NCBI GenBank assembly: GCA_015488785.1
Contig: WFNC01000630.1
Span: forward strand, 1-8,201
Reading direction: 5' to 3'
Length of the DNA: 8,201 nt
Source of the DNA: Flavobacteriales bacterium
GTDB lineage: Bacteria; Bacteroidota; Bacteroidia; Flavobacteriales_D; Parvicellaceae
Made by a program: the position numbers and the translations under genes. The notes beneath the pieces are model-generated. The model made no database searches and was not told the DNA's origin. It saw only the letters and a program-made list of their open reading frames with translations. Positions 5,410 to 8,201 of this stretch are shown here, piece by piece (position 1 is the stretch's first letter; each line of letters opens with the position of its first letter).

Positions 5410-5940
5410 TTAATCAGGCATTTTTCGTTCCTTCGGACGAGTCATTACATTCTTAAGCAACTCATCTACAATAGACTCCACAGCAGGACATATAGAGGCA
5501 TTAGTCATCATAAGTGGAAGCGTTTTTTTCAGAGCTCTACCACTTGTATGCGGATATTCTGAACAAGCTTTTGGTCGAACATCATAGATTGAACAATAAT
5601 TATCGTCCCCCAAAAACGCACAAGGCAATCTCCTTAGCACATAATCATTGTCTTCATCTTCTCTCAAATATTCATCCACAAATTGACCTGGTTTCATTCT
5701 CAAAGACTTTGCTATTCTGCTCACATCTCTACTTGTAAACAAAGGACCAGTAGTTTTACAACAATTGGCACAATCCAAACAATTTATTTTTTCAAATGCT
5801 TTTTCGTGCTCGTTGTTAATGATTTGATCCAACTCTCCATCTTTCTTCTGTTTGAGTTGCTTCAACAATTTAGTGTTCTGATTTCTAATTTCTCTACGAG
5901 ATAATTTCTTTACTTTATTGGTTGGCTTGTTGTTAGGCAT
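5410..5940 (-). CDS. YkgJ-family cysteine-cluster protein (CxxCxxCC, zinc/iron-chelate binding)
   Basis: A 176-residue cytoplasmic protein. After a lysine-rich, probably helical N-terminal extension (1-45) comes the cluster C54-x2-C57-x2-C60-C61 (INCLDCANCCKTTGP), then C107 in RRLPCAFL, C116 in NYCSIY, C126 in VRPKACSEYPH and C151 in SICPA. This spacing, with the L-P-C, C-x-IY and RP-x-x-C elements, is the pattern of the UPF0153/YkgJ family, annotated as putative zinc- or iron-chelating proteins; the metal and reaction are not established. All eight cysteines expected are present. The gene starts 51 bases after the stop of the glycosyltransferase gene 5992-6747 with no promoter visible, so the two are probably cotranscribed. 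The N-terminal extension is the only unusual part and might bind nucleic acid or a partner. Confidence 0.9.
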   Translation of the reverse strand: MPNNKPTNKVKKLSRREIRNQNTKLLKQLKQKKDGELDQIINNEHEKAFEKINCLDCANCCKTTGPLFTSRDVSRIAKSLRMKPGQFVDEYLREDEDNDYVLRRLPCAFLGDDNYCSIYDVRPKACSEYPHTSGRALKKTLPLMMTNASICPAVESIVDELLKNVMTRPKERKMPD

Positions 5941-5991
5941 TTTTTTTATCTAATTAAATCGTAAAACTAAAAATTCTTTATAAAATTAAAA

Positions 5992-6747
5992 CTACTTTTT
6001 ACTTTGGTTAAATTGTTTCACTTTCAAAGAACGCATAAAAACGGACATACTCGACAATGAACAAATAATAAATCCTGTCATTCCATCTAAAAAACCCAAT
6101 TTTAAAAAGTAATCCTGAAAAAAACGGAAAGCTGGCTTTATCACAAAGTGAAACAAATTCGGTTTTTCTCCTCTTTCTGCTCTATCTTTTCCACTCATCG
6201 TTGTATATCTATCCCATTTATCTAAGTAATGAAAAACATCTTTAAAAGTATAATGAATCAATTTTGATTTTAAAACCCCAATAGAGCCATCACATAAAAT
6301 CTCTTCATGAACACTTACATCTTCATATCTACAATCATCTCGCTTAAACAATCGAACAACCTTATCGCCTTGCCATCCCGAATACTTTATTTCAGCATTC
6401 ATAAAAAAATTCCTTCTTTTAATCCAAAACGCTTTATCCTTCACTTCTTTTTGCGCTAAAACAGCTTGAACCTCCTTTTTCAAATCCTCTCCTACTCTTT
6501 CGTCAGCATCTAATAGAAAAATCCATTCGTGAGTTGCTTGTGGAATCGTCCAATTTTTTTGAGAAGCTGGATATTTATATTCTCGTTGCAAAACTCGAGC
6601 ACCACTTTTCTTAGCGAGTTCAACCGTATTGTCCGTACTAAAAGAGTCAACAACAATTACCTCGTCTGCCCAATTTACCGATTCCAATGCCGCTACAATA
6701 TTATGAGCTTCGTTATAGGTTGATATAATAGCGGTAACTTTTTGCAT
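5992..6747 (-). CDS. Family 2 glycosyltransferase, WaaE/KdtX-like (LPS core type)
   Basis: A 251-residue GT-A-fold enzyme. The nucleotide-sugar site is marked by STYNEAHNI (9-17), the VVDSFSTDNT loop (32-41) and the metal-binding DAD (80-82, in LLDADERV). Downstream, WQGDKVVRLFKRD (125-137) and VSVHEEI (144-150) match the acceptor and catalytic region of WaaE/KdtX-type transferases. A C-terminal hydrophobic, aromatic segment (about 203-240, with DGMTGFIICSLSSMSVFMRS) suggests peripheral membrane binding. Known for relatives: addition of a hexose to the heptose of the lipopolysaccharide inner core from UDP-sugar at the cytoplasmic face. Donor and acceptor here are inferred only. Length is typical. 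It is divergent from the second glycosyltransferase gene, sharing an 83-base intergenic region, and heads a transcription unit with the YkgJ-like gene. Confidence 0.9.
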   Translation of the reverse strand: MQKVTAIISTYNEAHNIVAALESVNWADEVIVVDSFSTDNTVELAKKSGARVLQREYKYPASQKNWTIPQATHEWIFLLDADERVGEDLKKEVQAVLAQKEVKDKAFWIKRRNFFMNAEIKYSGWQGDKVVRLFKRDDCRYEDVSVHEEILCDGSIGVLKSKLIHYTFKDVFHYLDKWDRYTTMSGKDRAERGEKPNLFHFVIKPAFRFFQDYFLKLGFLDGMTGFIICSLSSMSVFMRSLKVKQFNQSKK

Positions 6748-6773
6748 CGAAAATATATTTTTATTTTAAATCG

Positions 6774-6803
6774 TAAAGATATGATTTTTATTACTTTTAC
6801 AAA
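6774..6803 (-). promoter_or_regulatory. Promoter of the WaaE-like glycosyltransferase gene
   Basis: On the minus strand TTTG (6803-6800) and TATCTTTA (6781-6774) are 18 bases apart. The -7 box differs from TAnnTTTG only at its last base. Transcription would start roughly 20 bases before the ATG at 6747. The -33 element lies inside the short tandem duplication at 6801-6832. Confidence 0.5.
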
Positions 6804-6832
6804 AAGAAGTTATTGAAACAAAAAGAAGTTAT
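6801..6832. repeat. Short tandem duplication at the start of the plus-strand glycosyltransferase gene
   Basis: AAAAAGAAGTTAT occurs at 6801-6813 and 6820-6832, a 19-base period. The second copy runs into the ATG at 6831; the first yields an in-frame TTG at 6813. The purine-rich AAGAAG could assist ribosome binding; the duplication therefore repeats the initiation region. Confidence 0.6.
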
Positions 6833-7778
6833 GAAAATAAGCGGTTTTACTTTTATCAAAAACGGAGATAAACTATACATTCCCACCAAAGAATCCATTT
6901 TATCTATCCTCCCCATTTGCGACGAGTTTGTCATTGCACTTGGCGATTGTGATGCCGACGACAAAACAGAAGAACTAATTGCTTCAATCAATTCTCCAAA
7001 AATAAAAATTGTAAGAACGGTTTGGGATACTAAGAAATTTCCAAAAAACACCGAATTTGCACATCAAACCGACATCGCCAAAGAACATTGCACAGGCGAT
7101 TGGTTATTTTACCTTCAATGCGACGAAGCCATTCACGAAAAAGACTTAGAGGCTATAAAATCTGCTTGCAAACGAGAGGTTGAGAACAAAAATGTAGATG
7201 GATTTATTTTTAAATATTTACACTTCTGGGGAGACTACAATCACTATCACCTTTCTCACGTTTGGTACAATCGCGAAATTAGAATTGTCCGTAACTTACC
7301 AGAAATTCACTCCTGGAAAGACGCGCAGAGTTTTCGTAAATTTGATACATGGAATGGAACATTTGAAGATTATCAAAAAAAAGAAGGAAGTAAAAAGTTA
7401 AAAGTAAAAGAATTAGACGTTCATGTCTATCACTATGGATACGTAAGACCACCCGTTATGATGACTAAAAAAAACAAAATAAGTTCTACTTCTTATCATG
7501 GAGCACCGACGAAAGAAGCTACCAACACTCCAAATTTATACGATTATGGACCTCTAAATAAAACGACTCTTTTTACAGAAACACATCCCAAAACAATGAC
7601 AACTTGGATGACTAAATTCGATTGGAAAAATCAGTTACAATACACAGGAAAAAGAAACCCTAACCGTCCTATTTTAAAACATGAAAAACCAAAATACCGC
7701 TTTCTTTCTTGGGTAGAAAACACATTTAGAAAAGGAAATCCAATCGGAGGCTTCAAAAATTACATCTTAATTCGTTAA
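6831..7778 (+). CDS. Glycosyltransferase, family 2-like (GT-A fold)
   Basis: A 315-residue protein. The ATG at 6831 is preferred over the in-frame TTG at 6813 because homologues of this type begin MKISGFTFI(R/K)N and the TTG lies in a short duplication. The first 100 residues show the nucleotide-sugar fold: GFTFIKNGDKL (5-15), ESILSILPICDEFVIALGDCDADDKT (21-46), and a DxD-equivalent QCDEA (96-100) after GDWLFYL. Later come KYLHFWGDYNHYH (128-140) and REIRIVRN (148-155), typical of this poorly studied branch. Aromatic- and histidine-rich residues (VHVYHYGYVRPP, 197-208) probably line the acceptor side. No signal peptide or membrane span is seen. The sugar and acceptor are unknown; the neighbouring WaaE-like gene suggests envelope glycan or lipopolysaccharide synthesis. 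The metal-site motif QCDEA is less canonical than DxD. It is followed by repeats rather than another gene. Confidence 0.87.
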   Translation: MKISGFTFIKNGDKLYIPTKESILSILPICDEFVIALGDCDADDKTEELIASINSPKIKIVRTVWDTKKFPKNTEFAHQTDIAKEHCTGDWLFYLQCDEAIHEKDLEAIKSACKREVENKNVDGFIFKYLHFWGDYNHYHLSHVWYNREIRIVRNLPEIHSWKDAQSFRKFDTWNGTFEDYQKKEGSKKLKVKELDVHVYHYGYVRPPVMMTKKNKISSTSYHGAPTKEATNTPNLYDYGPLNKTTLFTETHPKTMTTWMTKFDWKNQLQYTGKRNPNRPILKHEKPKYRFLSWVENTFRKGNPIGGFKNYILIR

Positions 7779-7837
7779 CCCACGTTCTCTTCTATCAATT
7801 ATAGGTTTGGGCGTTTAAACAGGCTATCCACTTGTAG

Positions 7838-7931
7838 TTTTATTGCTCAAAATAAAGTTTCGCTAAGCAAAAAAGGAGCTCATAAAATCGCTCTTTTTAG
7901 CAAAGCGCTACAATTTATTTGAGCAACAAAA
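7838..7931. repeat. Long imperfect inverted repeat (large hairpin)
   Basis: The left arm (from 7838, TTTTATTGCTCAAAATAAAG) and the reverse complement of the right arm (ending 7931, TTTTGTTGCTCAAATAAATT) align over about 44 bases with scattered mismatches and short gaps. The innermost pair is GAGC/GCTC around a TCATAAAATC loop. The bounding words ACAGGCTATCC (7819-7829) and ACAAGCTATCC (7989-7999) are near-identical direct repeats, so the unit may span about 7819-7999. It starts 60 bases past the stop of the glycosyltransferase gene and could end its transcript. No ORF is present. Confidence 0.65.
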
Positions 7932-7999
7932 GCTAACGTTACTATCCCTAACGCAAAAAAATAAAATCATTTAGTAAAAAAAAACGGGACAAGCTATCC

Positions 8000-8024
8000 G
8001 CCAAGGGAGACCGATTTTCGTTTT
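8000..8024. repeat. Tail fragment of the GC-rich element
   Basis: CGCCAAGGGAGACCGATTTT and the following CGTTT match 2316-2340 (CGCCAAGGGAGACCTGTTTT then CGTTTT) with two changes. The left strand of the terminal hairpin (TCTCCCTT at 2307-2314) is missing; instead the sequence joins directly to the GCTATC end of the neighbouring repeat. This looks like a truncation or nested insertion junction. Confidence 0.6.
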
Positions 8025-8059
8025 TTTTATTGAATTGATTTTCAGACTCACCTATTTTA

Positions 8060-8102
8060 TTGATAGGATGACTTGAAGTCATTCTATCAAATAACTTTTT
8101 TT
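8060..8102 (+). terminator. Terminator-like hairpin
   Basis: A 13-base-pair stem (8060-8072 with 8078-8090, one G-T wobble) closes on a TTGAA loop and is followed by ATAAC and a run of seven T (8096-8102). The geometry fits an intrinsic terminator on the plus strand, but the stem is AT-rich and the T-run begins five bases after it. It lies 280 bases beyond the stop of the glycosyltransferase gene, so its transcript is uncertain. Confidence 0.45.
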
Positions 8103-8106
8103 AGTT

Positions 8107-8146
8107 CCCCCTTGGAGAAGGGGGGCAGGGGGGATTGATTATTCAA
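8107..8146. repeat. Head fragment of the GC-rich element
   Basis: CCCCCTTGGAGAAGGGGGGC (8107-8126), then AGGGGGGATTGATTATTCAA, matches 2220-2258 of the complete element in the same orientation, with one base changed in the hairpin loop (GGAG for GGCG) and small differences in G-run length. The copy is lost after ATTGATTATTCAA. No matching right end is seen before the window edge. Confidence 0.65.
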
Positions 8147-8201
8147 AGCTCTCTCTCCTTCCCTACTCTTCTAATGATTATCCAAATTTGTCATGACTTC
8201 C

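Larger units (their letters stand above)
7779..8201. other. Gene-free, repeat-rich stretch
   Basis: This 423-base stretch after the glycosyltransferase gene holds no ORF that I can support on either strand. It consists of the long inverted repeat (7838-7931), an AT-rich spacer, a tail fragment of the GC-rich element (8000-8024), a terminator-like hairpin (8060-8090), and a head fragment of the same element (8107-8146). The last 55 bases show nothing recognisable. Confidence 0.7.

Noticed and set aside
6813..6830. In-frame TTG start for the plus-strand glycosyltransferase
   Set aside because: It belongs to a short tandem duplication; the ATG at 6831 gives the usual MKISGFTFI start.
6797..7051. 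Minus-strand reading frame of 84 codons
   Set aside because: It overlaps the first quarter of the plus-strand glycosyltransferase, whose conserved N terminus explains the sequence.
7838..8146. CRISPR array or tRNA/ncRNA gene in the repeat-rich right end
   Set aside because: The repeats are not regularly spaced with unique spacers, and no cloverleaf or known RNA motif was recognised.
8147..8201. Possible end of a gene entering from the right on the minus strand
   Set aside because: Only a few codons are open in any frame before a stop, so no coding claim can be made.

Overview
The window looks like a chromosomal segment of a marine or freshwater Flavobacteriaceae-type bacterium (Bacteroidota). 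The basis is strongly AT-rich sequence, protein sequences of flavobacterial character, Shine-Dalgarno-poor starts, and promoter-like sites matching the Bacteroidota TTG/TTTG and TAnnTTTG pattern. The genus cannot be fixed from the sequence alone.

Positions 1-5295, all minus strand, form a TetR-controlled tripartite efflux locus. In transcription order it holds: a small four-helix membrane protein with an HxHGN motif (4894-5295), a TetR-family repressor (4301-4885), a second small four-helix membrane protein (3843-4247), a TolC-like outer-membrane channel (2407-3738), an HlyD/AcrA-like periplasmic adaptor (1109-2158), a small four-helix-bundle protein of the 23S rRNA intervening-sequence (S23/Avd-like) family (649-1002), and the first 201 codons of an HAE1/AcrB-like RND pump (1-603, running off the left edge). 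Two palindromes identical at 19 of 20 bases (5306-5325 and 4263-4282) sit just upstream of the two small membrane protein genes. The first overlaps a good Bacteroidota -7 box, so they are probable operators of the TetR protein. No strong promoter was seen in front of tolC, the adaptor or the pump, which is consistent with read-through from the TetR-controlled promoters.

Positions 5410-6747, minus strand, hold a WaaE/KdtX-like family 2 glycosyltransferase (5992-6747) followed by a YkgJ-type cysteine-cluster protein (5410-5940), probably cotranscribed. A second, unrelated glycosyltransferase (6831-7778) is divergently transcribed on the plus strand from an 83-base shared intergenic region.

The spaces between genes carry several repeat families. 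A compact GC-rich element with hairpin ends (2220-2326) separates tolC from the adaptor gene. Parts of the same element recur, in a different arrangement, at 8000-8024 and 8107-8146. A long imperfect inverted repeat (7838-7931) is bounded by copies of a GCTATCC motif, and a remnant of that motif lies at 3773-3785. AT-rich repeats flank the four-helix-bundle gene, and one of them has a second copy at the 3' end of tolC. The stretch 7779-8201 contains no gene that can be supported and is made almost entirely of such repeats plus a terminator-like hairpin.
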